Assembly (NCBI GenBank): GCA_964473365.1
Contig: CAYYOV010000012.1
Location: 21,479 to 85,478, forward strand
Source of the DNA: 2-02-FULL-55-14 sp964473365
GTDB taxonomy: Bacteria > Bacteroidota > Ignavibacteria > UBA10030
DNA length: 64,000 bases
Direction: 5' to 3'
Position numbers and translations under genes: made by a program. The notes below the pieces were generated by a model. That model was not told where the DNA came from. It saw only the letters and a program-made list of their open reading frames with translations, and made no database searches. The first letter of the stretch is position 1, and each line of letters opens with the position of its first letter. Shown piece by piece: positions 41,441 through 50,374 of this stretch.

Positions 41441-42478
41441 TCAGCTCCGGCCAAGCGCGGCCGCGTAGACCTCTTCTGTCCGCGCCGCAACGTGGCTCCA
41501 GAGGAAGTGGCCTTCGATGTGGTCGATCAACGCACCGCTCTTAGGACGCGCGAGCGCGGCGACGATCCCCCTCCGGATATCCTCCACCGAGTACGGATTG
41601 ACGTATTCGGCGAAGGTCCCGAAGTACTCACGCGTACCGCCGTGCGGGGTGATGACCACCTTGGCGCCGCTGAGTCCGGCCTCCAGCGCGGCGATCCCCG
41701 GCGTCTCAAACAGCGACGGGAGAACGAACGTGTCGCACGCGGCATATGCAGACGCCAAGAGGTCGGAGTCGTGTTCGATGTGGTCGAGAATGAGCAACTT
41801 GGGATTGCGTTGCGAGCGCTCGAGCACGGCGGCGGCTTCGCGCGTCTCCTCCACTCGTCCGATGATCACTGCCTGCCGGTCGACGCCCTCCAGCGCTTCC
41901 ACAAGCCGTCGGACGTTCTTTCGGGATGGAGCGATGTGCCCTACCGAAAGGACAAAATCGCTCCGTCCGTAGCGTTCCACGAACGGTTTGGGGTCCGCGT
42001 TCCGGAACCGCCTTTCGACGCCGTTCGGTATGACGGCCAGGTTCGACCGGGGAACGCCGAAGGCCTCGTGGAAGAGCGTCGCCTCCTCTTCTGTGTTTGG
42101 GGCCACGATATTCGCCCACGAGCACATTTCGGCGATCATGGCGTAGTCGGTCCAAAAGGACGGATAGACGCGACGCACCGCCGATTCGACCGCCCGGAGT
42201 GACCGCACTTGCCACGGTGCCCGCCGGGTGATGTAGATCGGGGAGACCACGGTTGGGATCCGCTGTACGCGAAGGGCTTGCGCCAAATGATACGTGCCGA
42301 GGCCTGCACCGAAGATATGGACGAGGTCCACATCTCCCCGACGGATCTCGGAGAATGAATCGAACAGCCGGACCTGATGACCGAGCCGTTGCAGCTCCAT
42401 GGCCGTCTGCATCACCTGCGTGCGGGGTCCGCCCCGCAGGATCGCAGTCGCTTGATGGGTGGCGAGTGCGATGTTCAT
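41441..42478 (-). CDS. Family 4-type (GT-B) glycosyltransferase
   Basis: 345 residues from ATG 42478. The C-terminal half has VIPNGVERRF, VLSVGHIAPSRKNVRRLVEAL and the donor-site FETPGIAALEAGLSGAKVVITPHGG (E-x7-E type), typical of GT4 retaining transferases. The N-terminal domain begins MNIALATHQATAILRGGPRTQV. It is the last of four overlapping genes that also encode a NodB-type protein, a Wzx-type flippase and another GT4, so it likely builds a surface or exported polysaccharide. The start overlaps the upstream stop as ATGA. Confidence 0.87.
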   Translation of the reverse strand: MNIALATHQATAILRGGPRTQVMQTAMELQRLGHQVRLFDSFSEIRRGDVDLVHIFGAGLGTYHLAQALRVQRIPTVVSPIYITRRAPWQVRSLRAVESAVRRVYPSFWTDYAMIAEMCSWANIVAPNTEEEATLFHEAFGVPRSNLAVIPNGVERRFRNADPKPFVERYGRSDFVLSVGHIAPSRKNVRRLVEALEGVDRQAVIIGRVEETREAAAVLERSQRNPKLLILDHIEHDSDLLASAYAACDTFVLPSLFETPGIAALEAGLSGAKVVITPHGGTREYFGTFAEYVNPYSVEDIRRGIVAALARPKSGALIDHIEGHFLWSHVAARTEEVYAAALGRS

Positions 42479-44028
42479 CGTCGTCGTCGGAGCGATGCCA
42501 GCCGGTCGACGGCCAGCGTGAGAGGGATGCGATAGTTGAACGCCCGCGTACGGGCGATGTCGTTGGGGATCGTCGCGGGTGCCGGTGACGGCTTCCACGA
42601 CAGACCATCGATGCCCAATCGGGATTCGACGCGATGGAAAGCCTCATGCCCGTCGGGTCGGATCACATGAAGCCAGGCGTGGGGAACACCCGATGGGACC
42701 TCGACATGCAGCCGATCGTCGCGCAGATGTATCACGACCGGGTGCGTCTCACGATCGATCCACCATTCGGCGTATTCCTGCATCGTCAGATGCACCACAC
42801 CCGGCCCGGCCGCCGACCTGATCAACGTCTCGAGCACTTCCGGCTTGCCGTCCTTCGGGTGATGGTAGAACACGAGCGGTTCACGACGGGAACGTTTCTC
42901 CCCGATCACGCGCTCAAAATACCGTCGCATCGTTTCGGTCGTGTAACCCTGGCGGCGCAACGAGCCGATGCCGATCGGATGGACCGGGACCTGGAGCGCC
43001 CCGCGTCGGTCGCCCTCCAGCACCGGCCGTGACGGGAGGTTGTCGAAGTCGTAGCCGAACTCCGATGAGTAGACAAATCGAAATTCTGCAATGACCTTCG
43101 CGAGCGCGGGGTTCCACGCCCCGAACGGCGCTGCAAATCCAACGGCGCCAATGTTCAGCCGTCGGAACACGTCACGCGCCTTCAAAATGTTATCATGATT
43201 TCGTTCGGCGTCCGGATACGTGCGGTGTTCGAAGCAGTGTATGCCGATCTCTTGTCCTTGCATCTGCCCGAACCGCCACAGGAAATTCTGTTGGCTCCCG
43301 ATATCGACAAACCAGGTCGCACGCACGCGCCGCTCGCGCAGGAACTCATACAGTCCCTCCACCTCGCCAGCACTTCCACCGTCCGTGTCAATTCGGAACG
43401 CGAAGACCGAGGCAGCGTCGTCCGGATAGTACCACAGATGGGCGTACCAGAGACCACGCACGTGGTGCAGGTGCCGCAACGCTGTCGCCACGATCCGCCG
43501 AACGGACGGTTTGTCGACGGCTGCAACCCTTTCGAACGGCAGCCGCGCCTCCTCGGCGTAGAACGACTTGCGGACCGAGCGACCGTCGTGCGCCGTCACG
43601 GAGGGATCCACAGGCAGTGCGACGATGTGTCCTCCTTCGAATGTTCCAACGAAGGCCGTGGCGCTCCCCGTCTCCGACGGAAGGTCGTTCGCGTTCCAGG
43701 CAACGTAGGCTTTCTGGCGCAGGTCGGCCAGACCCGTGCCGCGGAAGATCGAATCCTTTCCGGCCAGCACGTACGCGAGAGGTTTCCGACCGGAGGTCGT
43801 ACCGCGGATCTCGGCATAGACCTTCGCTGAGCACAGAACGCCTCCTCCCAGCCGGAGGTATTGGCGCACCATCTCGATCTCGCGGTCGTCGGCCGTTTCG
43901 TTGACGACCACGGCGCTGTACCGCTCGGGCGTGACGTCACCATTGGCGCGTTCGTGCGGAACGCCCTCCTGTTCCAGCAGCAACCGCCAGCCGGATGGCT
44001 CCCCTAAGATGCCGATGCAGATCCTCAT
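42475..44028 (-). CDS. NodB-type polysaccharide deacetylase-like protein with an extra N-terminal domain
   Basis: 517 residues. Residues 1-200 form an uncharacterised alpha/beta domain that resembles a class I glutamine-amidotransferase-like or ThuA-like fold (YSAVVVNETADD, LGGGVLCSAKV). A NodB/CE4 domain follows (about 205-420): FRIDTDGG supplies the metal Asp motif and GIHCFEHRTYP the HxxxH motif. The C-terminal 90 residues are a beta-rich tail. It probably deacetylates the polysaccharide made by its operon neighbours. Start and stop both overlap neighbouring genes by four bases. No signal peptide is visible, which is unusual for a polysaccharide deacetylase. Confidence 0.75.
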   Translation of the reverse strand: MRICIGILGEPSGWRLLLEQEGVPHERANGDVTPERYSAVVVNETADDREIEMVRQYLRLGGGVLCSAKVYAEIRGTTSGRKPLAYVLAGKDSIFRGTGLADLRQKAYVAWNANDLPSETGSATAFVGTFEGGHIVALPVDPSVTAHDGRSVRKSFYAEEARLPFERVAAVDKPSVRRIVATALRHLHHVRGLWYAHLWYYPDDAASVFAFRIDTDGGSAGEVEGLYEFLRERRVRATWFVDIGSQQNFLWRFGQMQGQEIGIHCFEHRTYPDAERNHDNILKARDVFRRLNIGAVGFAAPFGAWNPALAKVIAEFRFVYSSEFGYDFDNLPSRPVLEGDRRGALQVPVHPIGIGSLRRQGYTTETMRRYFERVIGEKRSRREPLVFYHHPKDGKPEVLETLIRSAAGPGVVHLTMQEYAEWWIDRETHPVVIHLRDDRLHVEVPSGVPHAWLHVIRPDGHEAFHRVESRLGIDGLSWKPSPAPATIPNDIARTRAFNYRIPLTLAVDRLASLRRRR

Positions 44029-45416
44029 GCGGTCCTTCGGATCAACGATTGGACGTCAGTGATCGTCACAGCCCGTGAGCCGAAGGCCGCGATACCATAG
44101 ATGAGTGCGCCGGCGGTGATAGTGACCAGCACATGCATGTCGACAAGGAACAGTAAACTCACCGCCAGCAGCATGCTCGCCGTCACAATCCGGCCGAGCC
44201 GTGGCGGGACGGGCAACGACACTACAGCACGAACTGCACGTTGCATCAGAATGACGCTGAGCCCTTCGGCCAGTACCAACCCGACTGCCGCCCCGAGGAT
44301 CCCGCCGACCAGAATGCCGGCGGAGACCGCAGCGACATTCGTTGCAGCGCTCACCGCCATGACATTACGATACCGACGTTCTCCGTCTGATGCCAGGAGC
44401 GCCGAGGTGTAGATCGTGTGGATCATGGTCAGCACGGCATACCATACGAGCACGCCAAAGACCGGACCGGAGGGAACGAACGCCGGCCCATACACGAATT
44501 CGACGAGAGGTGTGGCGACGATCGTCCCTCCGACCCCCAACGGGAGGCCGATGAGCAGGATCCAGCGTAACGCAGTCGTCAACGCCGACGACAGGTGACT
44601 GACATCCAATTGCCGGAGTCGTGCCGAGGCGGGCAACAACAAGGTTCCCAGGATCCGGTCGGCCATCAGTACGAAGAAGACGAGCTTGTTGGCGCCAGCA
44701 TAGGCCCCCGCCTCTCCGCTGCCGAGAAAGAAGCCGATGGCAAGGATGGGGAAATTCGCCGTCACGTGCCCAAGGACCGATCCGGCCCCAAACGGCCATG
44801 CGGCCCGGACGAGCGATGTCCATCCTGCGAAGCGGATGCGTAACGTTCCTTCAGACCGACGGAAGCGGATCATCAGATAACCCGTCGAGGCCAGATCACC
44901 GATGACCGCCGCAAGCGCCGCCTTCGACAGATCGCCGGCGTCGTGCACGGCCGTCAGCAGGAATGACAGATAGATCGCTGCGCCCAACGTGCGCGCCACC
45001 GCGACCTCGGACAACCGTTCCTGCCCCTGGAAGTACCATTCCAGAAAGAGCGCGTGAAAGAATCCTGACAACGCCGTGATGATGATGACCGACGCAAGCG
45101 GTTCGGGCTTGATCCACAGAGCGGACGCTGTCACGACGACCAGGATGGCGGACCCGGTCGTGATGAGCCGTGTGCCGACAAGCGATCCGGGATCGACCTC
45201 TCCTGTGCCACGTGCGATCGCACGTGTGCCGAGTACGTGCAATCCCGCACTACCGGTGAGCGAGACATAGGATAGAACGGTGAGGCCGATCATCACCATT
45301 CCGAATCCCTCGACGCCGAGCGTCCGGGCGAGATACGCGACGGCAAAGAAGCCAAGGATGCGGCGGACGATCTCCGAAAGGAGCAGCGATGAGACGTTAT
45401 GACGGATGGAGGTCAT
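44025..45416 (-). CDS. Wzx-type polysaccharide flippase (MOP/PST family)
   Basis: 463 residues with 12-14 hydrophobic segments. It opens RHNVSSLLLSEIVRRILGFFAVAYLARTLG, the usual start of PST/Wzx flippases, which move lipid-linked oligosaccharide repeat units across the inner membrane. Overlaps of four bases on both sides tie it to the GT4 gene upstream and the NodB-type gene downstream. No Wzy polymerase is in the operon. Confidence 0.85.
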   Translation of the reverse strand: MTSIRHNVSSLLLSEIVRRILGFFAVAYLARTLGVEGFGMVMIGLTVLSYVSLTGSAGLHVLGTRAIARGTGEVDPGSLVGTRLITTGSAILVVVTASALWIKPEPLASVIIITALSGFFHALFLEWYFQGQERLSEVAVARTLGAAIYLSFLLTAVHDAGDLSKAALAAVIGDLASTGYLMIRFRRSEGTLRIRFAGWTSLVRAAWPFGAGSVLGHVTANFPILAIGFFLGSGEAGAYAGANKLVFFVLMADRILGTLLLPASARLRQLDVSHLSSALTTALRWILLIGLPLGVGGTIVATPLVEFVYGPAFVPSGPVFGVLVWYAVLTMIHTIYTSALLASDGERRYRNVMAVSAATNVAAVSAGILVGGILGAAVGLVLAEGLSVILMQRAVRAVVSLPVPPRLGRIVTASMLLAVSLLFLVDMHVLVTITAGALIYGIAAFGSRAVTITDVQSLIRRTA

Positions 45417-46399
45417 GCGTCAGCGTCGGGACCGTGTTCAACGAGGGTGATGAGTCGCGCGTGCCGCCGCTGCCTGCTGAACCGTTCGATAATGTGGCGT
45501 CGCGCGGCCTGCCCATGCGATCGCGGCATGGAGAGGGCCATGCGAAGCGCGCGGGAGAGCGCTTCCGGGTCGTTCGGTTCGACGAGGAGGCCTGTGTTCC
45601 CGACGGCGCGCGGATGCCCGCCCACGGCCGTGGCGACGGGGACGCACTCGCAAAGCATGGCCTCACACAGAGCGTTCGGCAGACCTTCGCGCCTCGAAGG
45701 CTGACAGTAGACCGACGCGCGCGATAGGTGCGCCTGAAGCCCTTCGGGTGGGGTCCACGGCAAGAGCTCCACGTTCGCGGGGGCGCTGAGCGTTGCCGCC
45801 ACATCTCCCCGCACTCCGATGACCGTGAAACGAAGGTCCGGAGCCCGCCGTGCGGCCTCGATCAATACATCGATCCCCTTGATCTTTACGCGTACCTGGT
45901 CCGGCACCGAGGCCACGCAGACGATGCGTGCATCCTTCGTCGACGCGGTCGACCACCGCTCAGGGTCGAATCCGGTCGGAAGGACCTCGATGTTTCGTCC
46001 ATCATACTTGGCCCGGACCCTCGCCTCGTCCATCAATGACTCATCGACGGCCAGTACGCGCGTGGCGCTGCGCAACGCCTGGCCGACGAGCTTCGACTTC
46101 CAACCGCTCGTCCAAAGTCCGTACCCCAGCTCCGGCTCATTGGCGAGGTCCACGCCGCCGACCTGGATGAGCGTGCGCTTGCCGAGCGACGATCCGGTCA
46201 GTACGGCCGTCGCGGCATAGACCGAGGCGAACCACGCGAAGACGACGTCGCAGGATGCCACACGCATCGAGATCCGCCCGGCCTGGACCGGGCCGGAACC
46301 GATCATCGGAACGACGTCATATCGCGACCGAAAAAACTCCAGGTCGTCGAGGATGAAGGGCGCCTCGAACGCCGCGATGAACAGGAGGCGGGTGGACAT
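45413..46399 (-). CDS. Family 4-type (GT-B) glycosyltransferase
   Basis: 328 residues. The C-terminal domain has VLPTGFDPERW, VKGIDVLIEAARRAPDLRFTVIG-like sequence and the donor-site SRREGLPNALCEAMLCECVPVATAVGG, which is diagnostic for GT4. The N-terminal domain is short, so this is at the small end of the family. It is the first gene of the four-gene polysaccharide operon. A MITE-like repeat begins 31 bp upstream of its start codon, which may influence the promoter. Confidence 0.87.
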   Translation of the reverse strand: MSTRLLFIAAFEAPFILDDLEFFRSRYDVVPMIGSGPVQAGRISMRVASCDVVFAWFASVYAATAVLTGSSLGKRTLIQVGGVDLANEPELGYGLWTSGWKSKLVGQALRSATRVLAVDESLMDEARVRAKYDGRNIEVLPTGFDPERWSTASTKDARIVCVASVPDQVRVKIKGIDVLIEAARRAPDLRFTVIGVRGDVAATLSAPANVELLPWTPPEGLQAHLSRASVYCQPSRREGLPNALCEAMLCECVPVATAVGGHPRAVGNTGLLVEPNDPEALSRALRMALSMPRSHGQAARRHIIERFSRQRRHARLITLVEHGPDADA

Positions 46400-46430
46400 G
46401 GCTTCGGTCGTCAGACGGAAGCGAGGGGAC

Positions 46431-46594
46431 TAGAACTGGTCTCAAAAAACCAAATTGCACAGAAACAAGACTTTCGCGCGGCGAACACAGCGGTAGCAAC
46501 GCCCGCAACGTTGAGATATTGGCGTTTCGGCTTGACGCCGCGGTCGCTGCACACGCTGCGAGCGTTGCGTGAAACGTTTTTGAGATGGCTTCTA
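46431..46594. mobile_element. MITE-like element, 164 bp, copy A
   Basis: Begins TAGAACTGGTCTCAAAAA and ends with TTTTTGAGATGGCTTCTA, giving 18-bp imperfect terminal inverted repeats (14 of 18 matching) bounded by TA. A second copy of the same length at 60765-60928 differs at about 13 positions by eye (roughly 92% identity). No transposase is encoded. TA ends fit IS630/Tc1-type target duplication. Its last three bases overlap the stop codon of the DUF2721 gene. Confidence 0.8.
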
Positions 46595-47071
46595 TTCATC
46601 GGCGGCCACTTCGAACCGAACGACGCGGAATGCCTTGACGGCGTCGAGCGCGGAGTAGACGACACCCATCAGGTCCACAAACATGCCGGCGAGAAAGAAA
46701 CCCAACAGCAGGGGCTGCAGGTCGATGGCGGCGAGCATGAGGTCGATACCCAGGAAGAGCGAGACCCCGACGAAGATCCCGATGGCCGTGAAGTATGAGA
46801 CGTTGGCCTTACGCATGAGAGCGGCCCGATCCTGAAGGGATACGATCTGTTTGAGAAGGCTTTCCATGCGCTGGTTTTCGAGCGTCGTGTAGCCGGGCTC
46901 GCCGGCCTTCCGCGTCAGGCGGCGCTTCTCTTCGTTCAGCTGGCGGATGCGGTTGAGGATGGTCGAGTACTTGTTGCTCACCGTCAGCAGGAGCAGACCA
47001 GTGGCGTTGATCATCACTGCCGGAGCGAGGATGAGCTGAATGACCTGAGTGACGGAGAGAGAATCGTTCAC
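46592..47071 (-). CDS. DUF2721-family membrane protein
   Basis: 159 residues from GTG 47071. The start NDSLSVTQVIQLILAPAVMINATGLLLLTVSNKYS, an internal basic helix (NRIRQLNEEKRRLTRK) and two further spans (about 98-115, 118-140) match the DUF2721 family, which is of unknown function. The frame stays open to 47146, but family proteins start at this point. The stop codon falls within the terminal repeat of the MITE-like element, so the insertion may have supplied the present C-terminus. Confidence 0.72.
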   Translation of the reverse strand: MNDSLSVTQVIQLILAPAVMINATGLLLLTVSNKYSTILNRIRQLNEEKRRLTRKAGEPGYTTLENQRMESLLKQIVSLQDRAALMRKANVSYFTAIGIFVGVSLFLGIDLMLAAIDLQPLLLGFFLAGMFVDLMGVVYSALDAVKAFRVVRFEVAADE

Positions 47072-47185
47072 GATATCAACCCAAGGTGAGACGTGCCAGA
47101 CTCCACGTGTGCAAACGCCAAACAAACGGCCAAACGAGAAAGACATCCAAACCGCAAACGAAGCTGCACGAAGGTCATGTTCTCG

Positions 47186-48172
47186 CTAGCCGATCTCGCC
47201 GATGACGACGGGATGCTCTGTCTTGAGTGCTCTCAGCAGCGCGTCCACGGCTCTCGGCGGTGCGATGACGATCATGCCGATTCCGAGGTTGAACGTTCGC
47301 CGCATGTCGGCTTCCGGCACTACGCCGGCTTCCTGAATGAGCCGGAAGAGTGTGGGACGCTGCCAGGCCAGCCAATCGATCTTGAGCGTGCGACCCTTCG
47401 GGACCACGCGGATGGTATTCCCCTCGATGCCTCCCCCCGTAATATGCGAGAGCCCGTGAATGGGATACTTGGCAAGGAGCGGATGGATGGACTTCACGTA
47501 GGACTTGTGGACCGCCAGGAGCGCGTCTCCCAAGGTTCCGCCGAGCTTGTCGAAGGACTCGTCCAGCCTGAACTTCTCGAGCAGCACCTTTCGAGCAAGC
47601 GAGAATCCGTTCGTGTGCAGGCCGGACGACGGAAGCCCGATGAGAACATCTCCCTTCCGCACCTTCTTCCCGTCCAAGATATTCTTTTCGTCCACGATCC
47701 CAACGATGGTGCCGGCGATGTCGTAATCCTTACCCGTGTAGACGCCGGGCATCTCAGCGGTCTCTCCCCCGATCAATGCGCATCCGTTCTCGCGGCACGC
47801 CTTGACAAATCCGAGAATGACCTGCTCCGCCGTATCGGGATCGAGCTTCCCGGCCGCGAAGTAGTCCATAAAGAAGAGGGGCTTGGCCCCGCAGACGAGA
47901 ATGTCGTTGACGCAATGATTGACGAGGTCTTGTCCGACCGTATGGTGACGGTCCATAGCGACGGCGACCTTCAGCTTCGTCCCCACGCCGTCGACGGACG
48001 ACACGAGCACCGGCTTGCGGTAGCCCTTGAAATCGGCCCGGTAGAAAGCGCCGAACAGGCCGATGTCGTTGAGGACGTTCTTGGTGAAGGTGGAGCGGAC
48101 CGGCTTCTTGATGCGCCGGATCAATTCCTCACCGGCGTCGATGTCGACGCCAGCGCTCTTGTAGGTGGTCAT
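47186..48172 (-). CDS. purM: Phosphoribosylformylglycinamidine cyclo-ligase
   Basis: 328 residues from ATG 48172. PurM makes aminoimidazole ribonucleotide (AIR) from FGAM in purine synthesis. The start YKSAGVDIDAGEELIRRIK, SSVDGVGTKLK, CGAKPLFFMDYFA, GGETAEMPGVY and GLPSSGLHTNGFSLAR are diagnostic. The length is slightly below the typical 345. It is a single gene with a promoter candidate at 48212-48242. The frame is open upstream to 48214 but the internal ATG gives the family N-terminus. Confidence 0.95.
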   Translation of the reverse strand: MTTYKSAGVDIDAGEELIRRIKKPVRSTFTKNVLNDIGLFGAFYRADFKGYRKPVLVSSVDGVGTKLKVAVAMDRHHTVGQDLVNHCVNDILVCGAKPLFFMDYFAAGKLDPDTAEQVILGFVKACRENGCALIGGETAEMPGVYTGKDYDIAGTIVGIVDEKNILDGKKVRKGDVLIGLPSSGLHTNGFSLARKVLLEKFRLDESFDKLGGTLGDALLAVHKSYVKSIHPLLAKYPIHGLSHITGGGIEGNTIRVVPKGRTLKIDWLAWQRPTLFRLIQEAGVVPEADMRRTFNLGIGMIVIAPPRAVDALLRALKTEHPVVIGEIG

Positions 48173-48211
48173 GCGCGTCCGGTGATCATCATGGGTGGGC
48201 GTGCTATACCG

Positions 48212-48242
48212 CAAAGATACGCCAAAAAGGGGACTGAGGAAA
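48212..48242 (-). promoter_or_regulatory. Candidate Bacteroidota-type promoter of purM
   Basis: On the minus strand TTTC (48242-48239), 19 bases, then TATCTTTG (48219-48212) match TTTG-N19-TAnnTTTG with one mismatch, 40 bp before the purM start. Confidence 0.4.
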
Positions 48243-48387
48243 CGGACCGCGCCGCCGACGCGTCGCCTTGAATTACCCGGCCGTGGTCTCTATATTGTTC
48301 GATGTCGACACTCGACCGGCGCTGAGATCGTGGAGGGCATTGCGCTCGCGGGCCGACCTTCTGTGTCCAACGTAGATCCAACTGACC

Positions 48388-49050
48388 ATGCCAACCGTAA
48401 CGCTCGATTCACGCTCCATTCCGGTTCCCAAGATCCTTTGTATCGGCCGTAACTATGCCGAACATGCCAAGGAAATGAAAGCCGATGTCCCCTTAGCCCC
48501 TGTATTCTTCCTGAAGCCCAGCACGGCCCTCGTAGCCGACGGCGGCCAGGTCCGCATCCCTTCGATCTCCAAAGACCTGCATCACGAGGTGGAATTGACC
48601 GTCCTGATCGGAACGGGTGGAAGCCACATTCCACCCTCGGAGGCCCGCACACACATTGCCGGGTTCGGCGTCGGGCTCGACATGACGCTCCGAGATGTTC
48701 AGGCGGAGGCCAAAAAGAAGGGACTTCCATGGGCGTTGGCGAAGGGGTTCGACACCTCCGCCCCGGTCTCATCGTTCATTCCTGCTCAGCGGATCAGGAA
48801 CGTCAATGACCTGCGTTTGCTTCTGTCGGTGAACGGCCAGGTGAGGCAGCAAGGCTCGCTCAGCGACCTGCTCTTCCCCGTCGAAACATTGATCGCGTAC
48901 TTGTCGCAGTTCGTAACGCTCGAAGCGGGTGATGTCATTTTCACGGGCACGCCGGAAGGGGTCGCACAAGTAGTGCCCGGAGATACGCTGGAGGCCTCGC
49001 TGCTTAGCTCGGGGATCACTCTCGCACATCTGACCGTCTCGGTCGCATGA
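48388..49050 (+). CDS. Fumarylacetoacetate hydrolase-family protein
   Basis: 220 residues of the small FAH fold (YcgM/FAHD1-like). ILCIGRNYAEHAKEM, the metal-binding HHEVELTVLIG (E-x-E), GFGVGLDMTLRDVQ, AKGFDTSAPVS and the FTGTPEGVA loop are all present. Members act as acylpyruvases, oxaloacetate decarboxylases or oxaloacetate tautomerases, so the exact reaction is open. The 215-bp gap to purM is divergent. It overlaps the next gene by four bases. Confidence 0.9.
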   Translation: MPTVTLDSRSIPVPKILCIGRNYAEHAKEMKADVPLAPVFFLKPSTALVADGGQVRIPSISKDLHHEVELTVLIGTGGSHIPPSEARTHIAGFGVGLDMTLRDVQAEAKKKGLPWALAKGFDTSAPVSSFIPAQRIRNVNDLRLLLSVNGQVRQQGSLSDLLFPVETLIAYLSQFVTLEAGDVIFTGTPEGVAQVVPGDTLEASLLSSGITLAHLTVSVA

Positions 49051-49424
49051 ACCGGTTCGTCCGATTCCTGAAGAACTACGAGACCGCTCTGGTCGCATGG
49101 GTGGTGATCGTGTGGGTCATCGTCATGGGGATCTACTACTCGTGGGACCGTTCGATCGTCACTGCCGCGGTCATACTGGTAGGCACGATCGGACAGGCCT
49201 TTGCTGCCCTCGGCATTTGGGTCGGACTTGTCCCCGTAGTCGGTCCGCTGGTCGTGCACTTCCTGGCGCTCCCGTTCATCTGGCTTCTGAACGGCCTGGG
49301 ATACATCGTTTCTGTGCTGGCCATCAAGCGGGGTTACACGAAGGACATCGTCGCCACGCGCGCTATGACAATCATGCTGTTGATCGGATTGACCGTGGGA
49401 TATATTTTGGGGAAGATCATTTAG
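49047..49424 (+). CDS. Small membrane protein, unrecognised
   Basis: 125 residues with four likely spans (about 13-33, 38-60, 65-95, 105-123). The basic start MNRFVRFLKNYE suggests an inside N-terminus. No family or motif is recognised. Its ATG overlaps the FAH gene stop (ATGA), so it is co-translated with it. A structured inverted repeat follows before parA. Confidence 0.65.
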   Translation: MNRFVRFLKNYETALVAWVVIVWVIVMGIYYSWDRSIVTAAVILVGTIGQAFAALGIWVGLVPVVGPLVVHFLALPFIWLLNGLGYIVSVLAIKRGYTKDIVATRAMTIMLLIGLTVGYILGKII

Positions 49425-49437
49425 GAGACTTGAAGTA

Positions 49438-49520
49438 GTAAGATGTAGGATATAAGACTGAAGCGAGGTGCTCTTCTATTGTCAGGGCTTCAGTCTTGCC
49501 TCTTGCTACTTTCATCTTAC
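49438..49520. repeat. Imperfect long inverted repeat upstream of parA
   Basis: GTAAGATG (49438-49445) pairs with CATCTTAC (49513-49520), and AAGACTGAAGC (49454-49464) with GCTTCAGTCTT (49487-49497). The fold lies between a stop at 49424 and the parA start at 49544 and may end the FAH transcript or be a REP-like element. T runs are short. Confidence 0.55.
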
Positions 49521-49543
49521 GTCCACTCTGTTCTCCTTTGTAC

Positions 49544-50374
49544 ATGGGCCGCATCATCACCATAGCGATCCCGAAAGGAGGCGTCGGCAAGACGACGACG
49601 GCGGTGAACCTCGCCTCGTCGTTCGCGGCGTTCGAGCGACGCACGCTGCTCATCGACGCTGATCCGTTTGGCGCGTGCAGCATGTCGCTTGGGTTCACGC
49701 CCGAGAAGACCAAGGGCGGACTGTACGAAGTGTTCAACTTCGTCTACTCCATGACGCAGGTGATCCACCGGACCGAACTGGCATTCCTCGATTTCGTTCC
49801 GGCGAACGTCAAGACGCCGCAGCATGAAGACCGTCTCCAGCGTCTGGCAGAAAATCGTACGATGCTCCGGAACGTCCTTCGCCAGCTTGTTCCCCAATAT
49901 GACTACATCCTCATCGACACACCCCCCTTCCTCCGTGGGCTGACGACGAACGCCCTGTCGTGTTCCGACAGTGTGCTCGTTCCTATGAAGTCCGGTCACT
50001 TTTCGCTGGAGGGGGTCGACAAGCTGTTCCGCCATCTCGAATGGATCCGCGAGACCTCCAACAAGTCGTTGCAGGTCGAGGGCATTCTCCAGACGATGTA
50101 CGAACCACACTTGAAGGTGACCGAGATCTCTGACCGCGAACTCCAGCTTCGGTACCGCAAACACCTCCTCCGCACGTCGGTCCCGAAGAACACGCACCTC
50201 ACGGAGGCCTCATTCTACGGCAAGCCCGCGATCCTGTTCAATGCCACCTCCCGCGGCACGCTGGCATACATGGAACTGGCCCGTGAGCTCATGAGCCGTC
50301 ACGCTGCACCCGCCTCTGCTGCACCGGCGAACGCAGCCGCTCCTTCTGCGCTCCAGGGACCGGGGCAAGGATGA
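49544..50374 (+). CDS. ParA/Soj-like ATPase
   Basis: 276 residues. The deviant Walker A PKGGVGKTTTAVNLA (10-24, Lys11 and Lys16), LLIDADPFGACS and LIDTPPFLRGLT place it in the ParA/MinD family. The size and the lack of an N-terminal HTH match chromosomal Soj-like members that position proteins or DNA on the nucleoid. The tail after about 250 is Ala/Pro-rich. No ParB or parS site was found next to it. Instead the stop overlaps the start of an M23 peptidase (ATGA), suggesting a role tied to the cell envelope or division. Confidence 0.87.
   Translation: MGRIITIAIPKGGVGKTTTAVNLASSFAAFERRTLLIDADPFGACSMSLGFTPEKTKGGLYEVFNFVYSMTQVIHRTELAFLDFVPANVKTPQHEDRLQRLAENRTMLRNVLRQLVPQYDYILIDTPPFLRGLTTNALSCSDSVLVPMKSGHFSLEGVDKLFRHLEWIRETSNKSLQVEGILQTMYEPHLKVTEISDRELQLRYRKHLLRTSVPKNTHLTEASFYGKPAILFNATSRGTLAYMELARELMSRHAAPASAAPANAAAPSALQGPGQG

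Noticed and set aside
46411..46665. Open frame with a segment (CSDRGVK...FFETSS) that recurs in the frame at 59644-60888.
   Set aside because: The similarity is due only to the 164-bp repeat that both frames cross. Neither frame has a start signal or a domain, so it is not a protein family.
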